Source: Porticoccus sp033791605 (GTDB lineage Bacteria; Pseudomonadota; Gammaproteobacteria; Pseudomonadales; Porticoccaceae). Taken from it: DNA of 53,230 nt. The position numbers and the translations under genes are program-made. The stretch covers positions 1 to 53,230 of the forward strand of contig JASJGJ010000057.1 of NCBI GenBank assembly GCA_033791605.1, written 5' to 3'. Shown here piece after piece: positions 44,206-53,159 of this stretch. The notes below the pieces were generated by a model that did not search any database, had not been told where the DNA came from, and saw nothing but the letters and a program-made list of their open reading frames with translations. Positions within the stretch are counted from its first letter, which is position 1, and each line of letters opens with the position of its first letter.

Positions 44206-45678
44206 ATGTCTGAAGCAAAAATTAATTTGCTAGACCTTAAAGATCCAAAGATAAAAACACTCCATATATCCTGGTTCGCTTTTTTTCTGACCTTTGTCGT
44301 TTGGTTTAGCCATGCTCCAATGCTGGCAGTCATCAAAGAGGCCTTTGATCTCACCGGGCAACAGGTCAAAGCACTGATGATCTTAAATGTTGCCATGACA
44401 ATTCCTGCCCGAATAATTATCGGCATATTGGTGGACAAATTTGGACCCCGACATGTTTACAGCGGCCTACTGATAATATCCGGTTGCATTTGCGTGCTCT
44501 TCGCCACAGCCAACTCCTACGAGCAACTCGCCCTCTTCCGCTTTCTACTTGGCTTTGCTGGCGCGGGATTTGTTATTGGCATCCGTATGGTGGGTGAATG
44601 GTTCCCAGCAAAACAAGTAGGGCTTGCAGAGGGGATATATGGCGGCTGGGGTAATTTTGGATCCGCCGCAGGTGCCATGATATTACCCACCCTCGCACTG
44701 ATGTTTGGTGGAGAGAATGGCTGGCGCTATGCTATTGGCCTGACCGGTGTCATCGCCGGTTTTTACGGTATTTTTTACTACATCCATGCCCGCAACACAC
44801 CCAAAGGCTCAACCTATTTCAAACCGAAAAAATCTGGAGGCTTAGAAGTCACCAGCTGGACTGACCTGTGGTTTTACCTTGCCATGAATGTTCCCATGTA
44901 CATCGCACTGGCAGTATTAGCCTGGAAGTTATCTCCCTCTAACCTCGGCTTGCTAACCACCACTGCAGTAAATGTGATTTACGTAGGACTGATGGCTTTA
45001 TACTTCTTCCAGGCCAGCCAGATCTGGAAAGTAAACCACGAACATCTGAAAGCGGGTGTTCCCAAAATGCAGCGTTACAAGTTCAAACAAGTGGCTATTC
45101 TGGACTGGTCGTATTTTGTAACTTTTGGGTCAGAGCTTGCCGTAGTATCTATGCTGCCACTGTTCTTCTTAGATACCTTTGATGGATTAGACCCCGTTAA
45201 AGCGGGTCTATTGGCCTCGGGTTTTGCCTTTATGAATCTGGCAGCTCGTCCTGGTGGTGGCTGGCTGAGTGACCACTTTGGTCGTCGCAAAACCATGTTA
45301 ATCCTGATCTCGGGATTAACATGCGGCTATTTGCTATTGAGTCAGATCAACAACAGTTGGTGGATCCCCTTGGCCGTCATTTCCACCATGTGCTGCTCCT
45401 TCTTCGTACAAGCAGGGGAAGGTGCTGTATTTGCCATGGTGCCACTAGTCCAACGCCGCATGACTGGCCAAATTGCTGGTATGGCAGGCGCCTACGGTAA
45501 TGTGGGCGCAGTAACCTATCTGACCGCCTTGTCCTTTGTCGAGTACGACACCTTCTTCTTATTGATTGCGGCCTCCGCAGGGGTCATCTTTCTAGCAGTA
45601 TTATTCCTCGAAGAACCCGCAGGGAAAATGGCAGAAGTGCTGCCCGATGGAACGGTCGAGCTAATCGACGTCACCTGA
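44206..45678 (+). CDS. Third NarK/NasA-type nitrate carrier (MFS)
   Basis: This major facilitator has 490 residues and 12 predicted helices. Nitrate-porter features are IPARIIIGILVDKFGPR, RFLLGFAGAGFVIGIRMVGEWFP, GIYGGWGNFGSAAGA and the second signature GMAGAYGNVGAVTYL. The long central loop (NTPKGSTYFKPKKSGG) and C-terminal extension resemble NasA/NrtP-type carriers more than NarK1 or NarK2. The ATG at 44206 has GAGGAG about nine bases upstream, and the FNR/NarL sites lie inside the longer open frame. The next gene is a phosphatase-kinase fusion, as found beside nasA in pseudomonads. Direction of transport is inferred. Confidence 0.88.
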   Translation: MSEAKINLLDLKDPKIKTLHISWFAFFLTFVVWFSHAPMLAVIKEAFDLTGQQVKALMILNVAMTIPARIIIGILVDKFGPRHVYSGLLIISGCICVLFATANSYEQLALFRFLLGFAGAGFVIGIRMVGEWFPAKQVGLAEGIYGGWGNFGSAAGAMILPTLALMFGGENGWRYAIGLTGVIAGFYGIFYYIHARNTPKGSTYFKPKKSGGLEVTSWTDLWFYLAMNVPMYIALAVLAWKLSPSNLGLLTTTAVNVIYVGLMALYFFQASQIWKVNHEHLKAGVPKMQRYKFKQVAILDWSYFVTFGSELAVVSMLPLFFLDTFDGLDPVKAGLLASGFAFMNLAARPGGGWLSDHFGRRKTMLILISGLTCGYLLLSQINNSWWIPLAVISTMCCSFFVQAGEGAVFAMVPLVQRRMTGQIAGMAGAYGNVGAVTYLTALSFVEYDTFFLLIAASAGVIFLAVLFLEEPAGKMAEVLPDGTVELIDVT

Positions 45679-45698
45679 TAACAGCCCCAAAATATACT

Positions 45699-45724
45699 GG
45701 GCCCGCAACGGTTGTTGCGGGCCC
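45699..45724. terminator. Strong GC hairpin between the nitrate carrier and the phosphatase-kinase gene
   Basis: The 11-base perfect arms GGGCCCGCAAC (45699-45709) and GTTGCGGGCCC (45714-45724) have a four-base loop. The following TATTGATTGTTAG is only partly T-rich, so it may be a leaky terminator that lowers expression of downstream genes, or a 3' end stabiliser. Confidence 0.6.
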
Positions 45725-45763
45725 TATTGATTGTTAGTCTGAGGAGAACAGCGAGTCTCACCT

Positions 45764-47500
45764 ATGGAACTCAACCCCTCTTTTAAAGCGACCGTTGGTG
45801 TCGCCACATCGGCAGGTATTAAACCCGTCAACGAAGATGCTGTGGGTTTCAATATTCCCAAAGACCACCTGCTTAACACCAAAGGAGTTGTGGCTGTCGT
45901 TGCCGATGGAGTCAGTACCGCTGAAGCAGGAAAAGAAGCGGCAGAACGCTGTGTCAGTACCGTATTAACCGATTACTACACAACGCCAGAAACTTGGAGC
46001 GTCAAACACGCTGCTCAAAAAATCCTCACTCCCCTCAATCGAAAACTCTATAACCTTGGAAGGAAAATACATGATGAGGCCCGAGGCTATATCACTACGC
46101 TGAGTTTTTTAGTGGTGAAATCCCATCTTGCCTACTTGTTTCATATTGGTGACAGCCGCATCTACCGCCTAAGTGCTGAAACGGGTGAATTCACTCAGCT
46201 CACAAGAGATCACACGGCAGGCATCTCTAAGGATGAAAACTATCTGATTCGTGCCATGGGAATGGATACAAGTCTCAATGTAGATGCCAGCGTGGTCACC
46301 CTACATCCAGGCGATATTTTTTTTCTCAGTACCGATGGGATACACGACTTTCTACCGGAAACCAATATTATTCAACTGATTGAAAGTCACCCCAACGATT
46401 ACAACACAGCCTGCCAAACCATTGTTGATGCCGCCCGGCAACATGAAAGCAACGACAATTTGAGCTGCTGCCTACTTCGTATAGACCAACTGGGTTTAGA
46501 GAATATCGAAGACCTCAACGAACGACTAACCCGTCTCCCTTTCCCTCCAGAACTATCCCCAGGTATCAAAATTGATGGCTACGAAGTACTTAAAGAAATG
46601 TACGCCAGTGAACGCAGCCAGCTGTACCTTGTGAAAGACATGGTTTCTGGTGAGTCCCTTGTGATGAAAACCCCCTCCCAGAACTATTCCGATGACCCGG
46701 CCTATACCGAACGATTCATCATGGAAGAGTGGGTTGGTAGCAGGGTGGATCACCCAAATGTAGTAAAAGTTATCCCGCCTAAAAATGAACGGAAGTTTCT
46801 CTACTATCTGATGGAAATGGTCGAAGGAGACACGCTGGAAGTTTGGCTGACAAAACACCCTGACAAACGTCCGAAAGACCTGATCAAATTAGTAGAACAA
46901 ATCGCCATGGGCATAGAAGCATTACATGAAAAAGAAACTGTGCACCAAGATTTAAAACCCAGCAACATTATGGTGACTCCAGACTTTGAGGTAAAAATTG
47001 TCGATTTTGGCTCAGTCTATGTGCCAGGCATCCATGAAATATTCTCTCCCATGGAGAGGGAAATGGCACTAGGTACTCTAGATTATGCCGATCCTTCCTA
47101 CCGGTTCAGGGTTAATTCGGGAATCCGAGGCGACATTTACTCCTTGGGTGTCATAGCATATGAGATGTTTACCGGCTTTCTGCCCTACGGCACCAAATTG
47201 GAAAAATGTACTAGCCACACCGACTTCCTTAAATTACGTTACATTCCAAGTTATCATCATCGCGATATCATTCCTCTGTGGTTTGACCGAGCCCTCGAAA
47301 AAGCGGTGGCTATAGATCCAGACTTGCGCTATGAAAGCCTTAGGGAATTTTTATCTGACCTGAAAACCCCAAACCCGGAATTCCTTAAAGAAGACATTCA
47401 ACAAGGTGGGAAAAAAAATACCCTCTTATTCTGGAAAATGATGTCTTTTGTATTATTTGGCCTGCTAGTCATGTCACTGCTCGTGTCGGCAACCAAGTAA
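45764..47500 (+). CDS. Bifunctional PP2C phosphatase - Ser/Thr kinase, C-terminally membrane anchored
   Basis: This protein has 578 residues. A PP2C-type phosphatase domain (about 10-245) has metal-site motifs NEDAVGF, VADGVST, IGDSRIYRL, LSTDGIHDF and SNDNLSC. A protein kinase domain follows (about 265-540) with Lys in SLVMKTPS, a catalytic loop reading VHQDLKPSNIM (HQD instead of HRD), DFGSV, and GTLDYADPSYR in the activation segment. The last 25 residues form a membrane helix (MMSFVLFGLLVMSLLVS), so the enzyme faces the cytoplasm at the membrane. It lies 85 bases after a nitrate carrier, the arrangement known beside nasA in pseudomonads, which suggests control of nitrate uptake or assimilation. 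The target is unknown. Confidence 0.9.
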   Translation: MELNPSFKATVGVATSAGIKPVNEDAVGFNIPKDHLLNTKGVVAVVADGVSTAEAGKEAAERCVSTVLTDYYTTPETWSVKHAAQKILTPLNRKLYNLGRKIHDEARGYITTLSFLVVKSHLAYLFHIGDSRIYRLSAETGEFTQLTRDHTAGISKDENYLIRAMGMDTSLNVDASVVTLHPGDIFFLSTDGIHDFLPETNIIQLIESHPNDYNTACQTIVDAARQHESNDNLSCCLLRIDQLGLENIEDLNERLTRLPFPPELSPGIKIDGYEVLKEMYASERSQLYLVKDMVSGESLVMKTPSQNYSDDPAYTERFIMEEWVGSRVDHPNVVKVIPPKNERKFLYYLMEMVEGDTLEVWLTKHPDKRPKDLIKLVEQIAMGIEALHEKETVHQDLKPSNIMVTPDFEVKIVDFGSVYVPGIHEIFSPMEREMALGTLDYADPSYRFRVNSGIRGDIYSLGVIAYEMFTGFLPYGTKLEKCTSHTDFLKLRYIPSYHHRDIIPLWFDRALEKAVAIDPDLRYESLREFLSDLKTPNPEFLKEDIQQGGKKNTLLFWKMMSFVLFGLLVMSLLVSATK

Positions 47501-47616
47501 AGTATTTTGTACAACAACGAATGCTATTTAAAAGTTTTTACTGCATTAAACTAAAGGGAACAAAGCTCCATCGAAATGACAGGCCCCTGATGAAAGAACA
47601 ACGAGATGAGAATCCT

Positions 47617-48168
47617 ATGTCACAACATTCAAAATCACATGCAACAAAAGAATTTCTATCCCTAGGAATCGCCGTACTCACTGTTTCCGACACCCGCACT
47701 CTGGAGGAAGACACCTCCGGCCAACTGTTGGTAGATCGTCTCACCGAATCTGGACACAATCTAGCCGACCGAGCGTTAATCCCCGATGATGTGTATCAGC
47801 TACGTGCTGAAGTCTCTCGCTGGATTGCCGATCCAAAAGTCCAGGTAATTCTGACGACGGGAGGAACCGGCTTTACCGATCGCGACTCCACCCCAGAAGC
47901 TCTGGCACCTTTATTTGATAAACACGTGGAAGGTTTTGGTGAATTATTTCGCCACATTTCCTATCAGGAAATTGGCACCTCCACCCTGCAATCCCGAGCC
48001 GTCGCGGGGCTGTCCAATCGTACTCTGATATTCTGCATGCCCGGCTCTACCAACGCCTGCCGCACCGCATGGGACAATATTCTTGGCGAACAACTGGATG
48101 CCCGCACCAAACCCTGCAACTTCATTCCCCACGTAAAACTAACTGCTGTCTGTGAGTCACGCGGATGA
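47617..48168 (+). CDS. moaB: Molybdenum cofactor biosynthesis protein B
   Basis: This is a MogA/MoaB-type protein that adenylylates molybdopterin. It has 183 residues from ATG 47617; upstream in-frame starts at 47590 and 47521 are not supported by the family. VILTTGGTGFTDRDSTPEALAPLFDK, VEGFGELFRHISYQEIGTSTLQSRAVAG and MPGSTNACRTAWDNIL are close to E. coli MoaB. It overlaps moeA by four bases. MoaB-MoeA pairs dedicated to nitrate reduction are also found in pseudomonads. Confidence 0.94.
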   Translation: MSQHSKSHATKEFLSLGIAVLTVSDTRTLEEDTSGQLLVDRLTESGHNLADRALIPDDVYQLRAEVSRWIADPKVQVILTTGGTGFTDRDSTPEALAPLFDKHVEGFGELFRHISYQEIGTSTLQSRAVAGLSNRTLIFCMPGSTNACRTAWDNILGEQLDARTKPCNFIPHVKLTAVCESRG

Positions 48169-49427
48169 GCTGTTGCGATCAATCCGGACTACAGCCCGTA
48201 GAACGGGCACTGGAAACATTACTCAGTTCTGCTCAAGCTATTACCGAAACCGAAATGGTTCCGATAGGGCAAGCATTGGGAAGAGTGCTCGCCGAAGATC
48301 AATTATCCACGGTCGACGTGCCCCCAGCAGACAACAGTGCCATGGATGGATTTGCCTATAACAGCAATGATACCCAGGACTTGCACCGTCAAAAATCAGA
48401 ACCCATAACCTTACCCATCAGCCAACGGATTCCTGCTGGTGTTGCACCACAATCGCTACAACCGGGCACTGCCGCTCGCATATTTACTGGTGCAGAAATA
48501 CCTGCGGGCGCAGATATTGTCGTTATGCAGGAAAACTGTCAGTGGACTGATGCCCCCGAAGGCGACAATCAGGTCACCCTCCCCTCAATATCTAAAGTCG
48601 GAGACAATATCCGCCCTCAAGGCCAGGATATTAAAAGTGGCAGTCTGATTATGCCTCGTGGCCACCGTATTAGACCACAGGATATGGGGCTGCTGGCTTC
48701 AGTAGGCATTGCTGAAATTTCCGTTTACCGGAAATTAAAAGTAGCCGTTCTCTCTACTGGCGATGAGCTAGTGGAGCCCGGCAGTGAGTTATCTCCCGGT
48801 CATATTTACAACTCAAATCGCTACACCCTGTCAGGCCAGATGAAAGCCTTGGGGTTTGACTTTATCGATATGGGTATCATCCCCGACAATATAGAAGCCA
48901 CTGAACAGGCGCTGCGCAAAGCGGCCGCAGAAGCTGACTGCATCGTCACCAGTGGTGGTGTTTCCGTTGGGGAAGAAGACCACGTAAAAGCCTGCGTCGA
49001 AAAACTCGGCAGTATCGATCTCTGGCGCCTGGCCATAAAACCCGGGAAACCACTGGCCTTTGGTCATGTACTGGGCACTCCCTTTTTAGGACTCCCCGGC
49101 AATCCGGCTGCCGTATTTGTTACCTGCGCCATTGTGGCGCGTCCCTTCCTACTGAAATGTCAAGGTGCCAGCGAGCTATTGCCAATTCCAATTCAAGTAA
49201 CTGCTGCTTTTGATCGACCAAAACTGGCGAAGCGTCAGGAATACCTCCGCGTCAAACTGGTACTGGATAACAATGGTGAGGCTAGCGTTGAATTGGCTGG
49301 AAATCAAAGCAGCGGCGTGCTATCGACGGCCAGTGTCGGCAATGGTTTTGCTATTCACCCTTTAGGTGGAACAATAAAAAAGGGCAAGCCTGTCCAGTTT
49401 TTACTCTTTAATGATGTGATATTTTAG
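48165..49427 (+). CDS. moeA: Molybdopterin molybdotransferase
   Basis: MoeA inserts molybdate into adenylylated molybdopterin. It has 420 residues in the usual four-domain form. DVPPADNSAMDGFA (catalytic Asp region), PGTAARIFTGAEIPAGADIVVMQE, STGDELVEPGSELSPGHIYNSN and VTSGGVSVGEEDHVK are signatures, and LAIKPGKPLAFGHVLGTPFLGLPGNPAAVFV completes the MPT-binding domain. It ends seven bases from the convergent OsmC gene. Confidence 0.97.
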   Translation: MSCCDQSGLQPVERALETLLSSAQAITETEMVPIGQALGRVLAEDQLSTVDVPPADNSAMDGFAYNSNDTQDLHRQKSEPITLPISQRIPAGVAPQSLQPGTAARIFTGAEIPAGADIVVMQENCQWTDAPEGDNQVTLPSISKVGDNIRPQGQDIKSGSLIMPRGHRIRPQDMGLLASVGIAEISVYRKLKVAVLSTGDELVEPGSELSPGHIYNSNRYTLSGQMKALGFDFIDMGIIPDNIEATEQALRKAAAEADCIVTSGGVSVGEEDHVKACVEKLGSIDLWRLAIKPGKPLAFGHVLGTPFLGLPGNPAAVFVTCAIVARPFLLKCQGASELLPIPIQVTAAFDRPKLAKRQEYLRVKLVLDNNGEASVELAGNQSSGVLSTASVGNGFAIHPLGGTIKKGKPVQFLLFNDVIF

Positions 49428-49434
49428 ATGCAGG

Positions 49435-49866
49435 TTAAATGATAATCTCAAAACTCAAACTGGTTTCGGCAGACATGGAGTTTGTAATAAAACAGGTGTC
49501 TTCCGATTTCTCAAGAATACGCTTTGCGTTGTCTTTATCTTCGACTGAAACAATAGTGAGCTTGACCCGGGTATGCACTCGAGTGAATTTAACCCTGCGT
49601 TCAACCTTTTCAAGTTGACCATCAGCGGCACACTCAATATGGAGCCACTTTAAATCGTAGGCCCGGGCAATAGACTTGAAAGATAAAACAAGGCAATTTG
49701 CTACTGCAGCCATTAACAGTTCTTCGGGTGACCAGACATCGCCTGTGCCATCAAATTCTACAGGCGGAGCCACCTCAACCTTACAACCATTGGCCAATGA
49801 AGAAATTACATTACCTGTCGGGTCAGCTGATGCCGTCGCTGTATAGGTATGGGGAAAAGCTTTCAT
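49435..49866 (-). CDS. OsmC-family peroxide-reducing protein
   Basis: This protein has 143 residues. Two conserved cysteines, Cys58 (VANCLVLSF) and Cys125 (DTCFITNS), form the redox pair of OsmC/Ohr-type enzymes that reduce organic hydroperoxides. The WSPEELLMAAVANC stretch is the family signature. It lies 46 bases after modC on the same strand and could be the last gene of the moa-mod unit. The substrate is unknown. Confidence 0.88.
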   Translation of the reverse strand: MKAFPHTYTATASADPTGNVISSLANGCKVEVAPPVEFDGTGDVWSPEELLMAAVANCLVLSFKSIARAYDLKWLHIECAADGQLEKVERRVKFTRVHTRVKLTIVSVEDKDNAKRILEKSEDTCFITNSMSAETSLSFEIII

Positions 49867-49912
49867 ACATCATTCCTAAATCACTACGTTTAAAATGGTT
49901 ACTCGGTATGTC

Positions 49913-51085
49913 TTACACAAGTGTTTCTGACAGCAGGGCTACGGTCTTAATTTGTAGATACACAGACTTACCTTTTTCTAGTACTAAATATTCCATAGAT
50001 TTTCGGGTAATACGCGCCAAAATAGATTGCCCCAGCACCTCCGTTTTAACAATAGCTCGAGAGCCATCGACCAATTCAATGTCAGTTATCACACCAAACA
50101 AAATATTGAGAATACTGGACTGACTGGGTCTTTCCAAGGTGATACTCACATCCCGACAAGGAATTCTGACCCGTACTACATCGCCATAATCACCATAAAG
50201 TCGTCCAACGAAAAGCTGAGCTTTGTCACTTAGCCCTGCGTTGCCCAAATTTAAATCCACACCTAGTGAAAGCTGCGTCAGGCCGTAATAGTTATCATGT
50301 TTGACGATTGTTGTATTCAGCACCGCTGCAGAATTTTCCTGCCGGTTTACATCCAAATCTAATCGAGACAGTATATCCAGCAATGGCCCACCGACCACCA
50401 ACCGGCCTTCGTTCATAATGACCAGATGATCAGCCAACCGGGTAATTTCGTCGAGATTATGACTCACATAGACCATCGGGATATTCAGATTTTTTGCCAG
50501 ATCTTCAAGGTGCTTGAGAATAGGATTTCGCGCTTTACTATCAACACCCGCCAAGGGCTCATCCAGCAACAAACAACGAGGGGCGGTTAGCAGTGAACGA
50601 GCAATGGCCACCCTCTGTTTCTGGCCCCCTGAAAGCTGATCGGGCTTCCGGTCTAACAGTCCGTCAATGCCCAGCCAATCTATCACCTGTCCCTTACTGG
50701 GACCGTTATTCGAAAACCGTCGATTGTGGGCAAAATCAAGATTCCCACCAACACTAAGGTGCGGAAACAAGCGGTTCTCTTGGAACACATAACCCAGTTG
50801 ACGCTGTTTTACCGGCAAGCCACCAATATCGTGACCGCCTATGTTTATCCGACTGATCGTCGGCTGCTCCAATCCGACTATACATCGCAGCAACGTGGTT
50901 TTACCACATCCAGACGGACCATAGATGGCCGTGATACCCTTGCTTGGCAGCTGAGTCTTTATCGCCAAAGAAAAATCGGCCTCTTGAGTACTGCCTGTTT
51001 GAACACATCTCTTTTGAACACCGTCCTTTTGAACAAAGGAATGCTCTACCACCAGCTGTATTTTCTTTTCTTTATCCACAGCCAC
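49913..51085 (-). CDS. modC: Molybdate ABC transporter ATP-binding protein
   Basis: This is the ATPase that powers ModB-mediated molybdate import. It has 390 residues. Walker A is GPSGCGKT (56-63), the Q-loop FQENRLFPHL, the signature LSGGQKQRVAIARS, Walker B CLLLDEPLAGVD and the switch SHNLDE. The C-terminal third contains the MOP/TOBE domain (VRIPCRDVSITLERPSQSSILNILFG) that senses oxyanions. It starts with GTG one base after modB. Between the first two strands (about residues 17-36) it has an insertion, FVQKDGVQKRCVQTG, encoded by a triplicated 15-base repeat and absent from typical ModC. Confidence 0.95.
   Translation of the reverse strand: MAVDKEKKIQLVVEHSFVQKDGVQKRCVQTGSTQEADFSLAIKTQLPSKGITAIYGPSGCGKTTLLRCIVGLEQPTISRINIGGHDIGGLPVKQRQLGYVFQENRLFPHLSVGGNLDFAHNRRFSNNGPSKGQVIDWLGIDGLLDRKPDQLSGGQKQRVAIARSLLTAPRCLLLDEPLAGVDSKARNPILKHLEDLAKNLNIPMVYVSHNLDEITRLADHLVIMNEGRLVVGGPLLDILSRLDLDVNRQENSAAVLNTTIVKHDNYYGLTQLSLGVDLNLGNAGLSDKAQLFVGRLYGDYGDVVRVRIPCRDVSITLERPSQSSILNILFGVITDIELVDGSRAIVKTEVLGQSILARITRKSMEYLVLEKGKSVYLQIKTVALLSETLV
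50991..51035. repeat. Three tandem 15-base units inside modC
   Basis: The units are ctgcctgtttgaaca, catctcttttgaaca and ccgtccttttgaaca. All share a tttgaaca end and a 15-base period, so the modC frame is kept. On the minus strand they code for VQK-type repeats in the N-terminal insertion of ModC. Confidence 0.75.
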
Positions 51086-51086
51086 T

Positions 51087-51773
51087 TCAACCCACCCTAT
51101 TGGTTAATTTATGGCGATTAAAACCATAGAGCAGTATCAGTAACACGAAGCTAAAGACGAGCAAACCACCCGCCAACCAATGGGCGCGATGATAATCCAG
51201 TGCTTCAACATGATCATATAAAGCAATGGACAAGACTTGCGTCTCACCGGGGATATTGCCACCAATCATCAACACCACACCAAATTCACCCATGGTATGG
51301 GCAAAGCCAAGCAGTGCGGCTGTAGCAAACGCACGGCGCGTCAGTGGAATAATTAAATTGAAGAAGCGATCTAGAATACCTGCACCCATAGTCTCTGCTG
51401 CTTCCAGTAATTTATGATCAAAATGCTGAAAACCGGTTTGCAATGGCTGCACCACAAAGGGCAGTGAATAAATCACCGAGCCCACCACCAAACCACTAAA
51501 GGTAAAAGCTAATGAATGCCCAGTTAAAGCTAGCCAATTACCACCAAAAAAATTATCGGGAGAGAATGCAATCAGTAGATAAAAACCTATGACCGTAGGT
51601 GGCAATATCAGCGGCAAAGCCACTGTCGCTTCCACCACGCTGGCAAACCGAGATGTAGAGCGCGACAACCACCAAGCCAGAGGAGCACCCACCACCATCA
51701 AAATAACGGTGGTTACTGCCGCCAATTGCAGCGTCAACCAAAGTGCTGTGATATCCGAAGTCAGCAGATTCAT
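51087..51773 (-). CDS. modB: Molybdate ABC transporter permease
   Basis: This inner-membrane permease has 228 residues and five to six helices. The coupling EAA-type loop reads EAAETMGAGILDRFFNLIIPLTRRA. LPPTVIGFYLLIAFSP and EFGVVLMIGGNIPGETQVLSIALYDHVE are ModB signatures. It overlaps modA by four bases (ATGA). Confidence 0.96.
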   Translation of the reverse strand: MNLLTSDITALWLTLQLAAVTTVILMVVGAPLAWWLSRSTSRFASVVEATVALPLILPPTVIGFYLLIAFSPDNFFGGNWLALTGHSLAFTFSGLVVGSVIYSLPFVVQPLQTGFQHFDHKLLEAAETMGAGILDRFFNLIIPLTRRAFATAALLGFAHTMGEFGVVLMIGGNIPGETQVLSIALYDHVEALDYHRAHWLAGGLLVFSFVLLILLYGFNRHKLTNRVG

Positions 51774-52675
51774 GGGCTCATTATGGGGGGGATAATGACA
51801 GCATTCATAGAACTTTTTGTATCAGCCGGCACAGGCAGTAAATAACCACCCTCCGTTATTATTTTTTCTGCTACTGACGTACGCATAAAGTCCAAAAATT
51901 CCTGGGCTAATGGAAGCATCGGCTTAATCGCTACCCGACCCTGCCGAACAGGGTGTTTCAAATACGATGAGAGGTCAACAATCCGTAGGCTTTGTTGCTT
52001 TTCTTTACCATCAGGCCCCGTTAAACCAACATCCGAATTATATTTTTTCTCAATCCGTTCAACTGAATTAACCAACGATGCGGCAACTATCGCCACATCG
52101 ACATTGTCACTATGAAAAAACTGCCATGCTTGGGCAATATTATTTCCTACCACAAGTGTTGGCTGACGTTCATGAGCAACACCTAGGCTTTCTAGCGCTT
52201 CTATAGCTGCTATGCCGTAGGGTGCTGTCCGTGGGTTGGCAATAGCGATACGTTTAGCCTTGGATAAAATTTCTTTTGGACTCTTGGCTTCTGAAACCTC
52301 GCGTTCACCACGTGAAACCATCACCAATGTTCCAATGGCATAGGTTGCCAATGTATCAGCCACTCCATGGCCGCTGGCCACTAACTTTTCGGGGTAAGAT
52401 TCATTGGCAGAAAAAAAGAGTTGGAATGGCGCGCCCCGTAGAATCTGGGCATAGAGAATACCCGAGGAAGCACTACTGATATTAATTTGATGATCAACTT
52501 GGTTATCCCCTCGCTGCTCATTAAATGCTTCGCTTAATTGCTCCATCACGGAACGAAAATTACTAGCGACGGCAATGCTCAGAGTGTCAGCTGTCGTATT
52601 TTGAATCCCCAAAAACTGTAATAAAAAAACACAGGTAATAAAAAATTTTGAATGCGCTATGAATAAATGATGCAC
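51770..52675 (-). CDS. modA: Molybdate-binding periplasmic protein
   Basis: This ABC solute-binding protein has 301 residues from GTG 52675. That start is just past the moaE stop, has GGAG upstream, and leaves a normal signal peptide (KFFITCVFLLQFLGIQNTTA). An ATG at 52711 inside moaE is the alternative start. Molybdate-site stretches are SIAVASNFRSVMEQL, INISSASSGILYAQI, FFSANESYPEKL and AIANPRTAPYGIAAIEALE. It may bind molybdate and tungstate. Confidence 0.93.
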   Translation of the reverse strand: MHHLFIAHSKFFITCVFLLQFLGIQNTTADTLSIAVASNFRSVMEQLSEAFNEQRGDNQVDHQINISSASSGILYAQILRGAPFQLFFSANESYPEKLVASGHGVADTLATYAIGTLVMVSRGEREVSEAKSPKEILSKAKRIAIANPRTAPYGIAAIEALESLGVAHERQPTLVVGNNIAQAWQFFHSDNVDVAIVAASLVNSVERIEKKYNSDVGLTGPDGKEKQQSLRIVDLSSYLKHPVRQGRVAIKPMLPLAQEFLDFMRTSVAEKIITEGGYLLPVPADTKSSMNAVIIPPIMSP

Positions 52676-52682
52676 AGGAGAA

Positions 52683-53159
52683 TTAATCTCCACTTTGCCA
52701 GCGTTCAGCACGCTGCTGATCTACATCTTTGGCATCGACCCAGCCACTGTTGCCATCCACATACTGTTCTTTTTTCCAAAATGGCGCACTGGTTTTTAGA
52801 ATATCCATCATAAATTCACAGGCAGCAAACGCCGCATCGCGGTGGGCACTACTCACCCCCACCAATACAATTTGCTCACTGGGGGACAAATCACCGATGC
52901 GATGAATAACTCGAATGTCTATCACCGGCCAGCGTTCGGCTGCCCTCTCGGCAGTTTGCTGAAGGGATTTTTCCGTCATACCTGGATAGTGCTCAAGGCG
53001 CAGATACTTTAGCGGGCGATCTGCAAGGTCGCGAACTTGCCCCGTAAAGATCGCAATACCACCAATCTCTGTACTATTAACCTCAGAACCTGCTTTTTGT
53101 AACTGACGATAGTCCTCGCCAACATCGAAATCCTGTTCCTGCACAGAAATGAAAATCAT
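52683..53159 (-). CDS. moaE: Molybdopterin synthase catalytic subunit
   Basis: MoaE transfers sulfur from MoaD thiocarboxylate to precursor Z (cPMP) to make molybdopterin. It has 158 residues. Signatures are GGIAIFTGQVRD, LRLEHYPGMTEKSL, VIHRIGDLSPSEQIVLVGVSSAHRDAAFAACEFMMDILKTSAPFWKKEQYVDG; the lysines of FWKKEQ are catalytic. It overlaps moaD by four bases (ATGA). Confidence 0.97.
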   Translation of the reverse strand: MIFISVQEQDFDVGEDYRQLQKAGSEVNSTEIGGIAIFTGQVRDLADRPLKYLRLEHYPGMTEKSLQQTAERAAERWPVIDIRVIHRIGDLSPSEQIVLVGVSSAHRDAAFAACEFMMDILKTSAPFWKKEQYVDGNSGWVDAKDVDQQRAERWQSGD

